Of a DNA stretch of 64,000 nt, positions 1 to 64,000 are shown piece after piece. Every line of letters starts with the position of its first letter. Position 1 is the stretch's first letter. The notes under the pieces were generated by a model. That model did not search any database, was not told the DNA's origin, and was given only the letters and a program-made list of their open reading frames with translations. The stretch spans positions 47,006,225 to 47,070,224 of the forward strand of contig CM063510.1 of the NCBI GenBank assembly GCA_032207245.1, given 5' to 3'. The stretch is from Pardosa pseudoannulata. Taxonomy: Eukaryota; Arthropoda; Arachnida; Araneae; Lycosidae. The position numbers were made by a program, and so were the translations under genes.

Positions 1-202
1 TTTTTGTAAATGTTTACCATATACAAATAGATACTCTTTTAGAACAGTAAAACAAAAAAAAAAAAGAAAAAAGAAAGGAAAGAATTATTATTTAATTGGC
101 ATTCATTATTATATGTTTATAGTTATTTTTTAAGTTAAATTTCATTCTTGTTAACTTTTTAAACCTAGAATTTCATTGTGTTTAAAAATATTCTGTTTAT
201 AG
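1..202. other. intron sequence upstream of exon 1
   Basis: AT-rich sequence with an A-rich stretch near 50-80 and no coding signal. It ends in the acceptor ...ctgtttatag at 202. The preceding exons lie to the left of the window. Confidence 0.6.
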
Positions 203-63427
<63,225 letters not shown>

Positions 63428-64000
63428 GTAAGTTTTATAGCAAGGGAAAAAATCAGCTTATTTCTTTTTCAAAATTAATTACAGATACAGAGTAGTAGTT
63501 ACTTTCATAAGTATTATGAATTTGTACATATTAGACTCTTTTTATCCAAATTAAGTTTCAAAGTTTATATGAATATGGTAATGATTTTGAATTGCTATTA
63601 TTACTTTTACATTTATCTTAAATTGATATTTTTTAAATTTAATTAATAGCGTAATATTGAATTTTGGTAAGAATAGAATAAAATATATTTATTTGGAGAT
63701 TTAAACATGGAAACTGAGTAGACTAGGAATTTTCAATATCCAACATAAGAATTTTTAACATCTGCTTTAAGCATTCCTTGATTTAAAAAGTAATTAAAAG
63801 ATTTTAAAAATATTAACTAATCTTATAAAAGTATTCTAGAACTTCTGAAACTAAAATTGATTTATTAATGCTTTTTTATATCTACTTATATTTGTGTAGT
63901 AAGCACATCATTTTTATTTGGTTAAAAATGCTACCTTTTATTGTGGAAGATCATTTTACTAAACAACAGGTGTTAACTTTGTGGTCAATCAATTGAGTAA
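63428..64000. other. intron sequence after exon 32
   Basis: AT-rich with no exon found up to the window end. The intron following exon 32 is at least 573 bases. Confidence 0.6.

Overview
The window is an AT-rich piece of animal nuclear DNA. It has long introns with canonical GT-AG junctions, many (TA)n tracts, tRNA-derived SINEs and several kinds of DNA transposon. There is no bacterial-style gene packing. It holds the middle of one large gene on the + strand, an ABCA-subfamily full transporter of the ABCA1/ABCA4/ABCA7 type. I assembled 32 coding exons from position 203 to 63427. Every junction has AG before and GT after the exon, and the codon phase is compatible across all 31 introns. The joined coding length is 4785 nt (1594 whole codons plus a partial codon at each end). 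The start codon, the first large extracellular domain, the C-terminal tail and both UTRs lie outside the window.

The gene reads in the family order. Exons 1-5 give the end of extracellular domain 1 and the membrane helices of TMD1. Exons 6-10 are nucleotide-binding domain 1. Exons 10-16 are the regulatory linker, including a 30-nt microexon. Exons 16-26 are TMD2 with a cysteine-rich, N-glycosylated second extracellular domain. Exons 27-32 are NBD2 as far as its H-loop. Both NBDs keep Walker A, Q-loop, signature, Walker B and H-loop, so the product should be an active lipid or sterol exporter or flippase. Its substrate cannot be read from the sequence.

The rest is intron. Introns hold a piggyBac element with intact TTAA-flanked termini (intron 15), two hAT elements with recognisable 8-bp target duplications (introns 12 and 15), a non-LTR retrotransposon remnant broken by a SINE (intron 23), an RTE-like 3' end (intron 15), and three copies of a roughly 0.8-1 kb inverted-repeat element. 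Two of those three appear to carry the same nested insertion. There are also pairs of unclassified repeats, a near-identical 224-bp tandem duplication, perfect hairpins and a 119-bp poly-C tract.

The organism is an invertebrate animal. The RT-plus-RNase H retrotransposon resembles arthropod I/R1-type elements, so an arthropod (perhaps a chelicerate) is my first guess; a mollusc or other invertebrate is not excluded. I found no CRISPR array, prokaryotic gene, rRNA or true tRNA gene, and no second host gene. I do not see a new multi-gene system. The main points of interest are the microexon, the echo of exon 21 next to a palindrome, and the nested and duplicated mobile elements.
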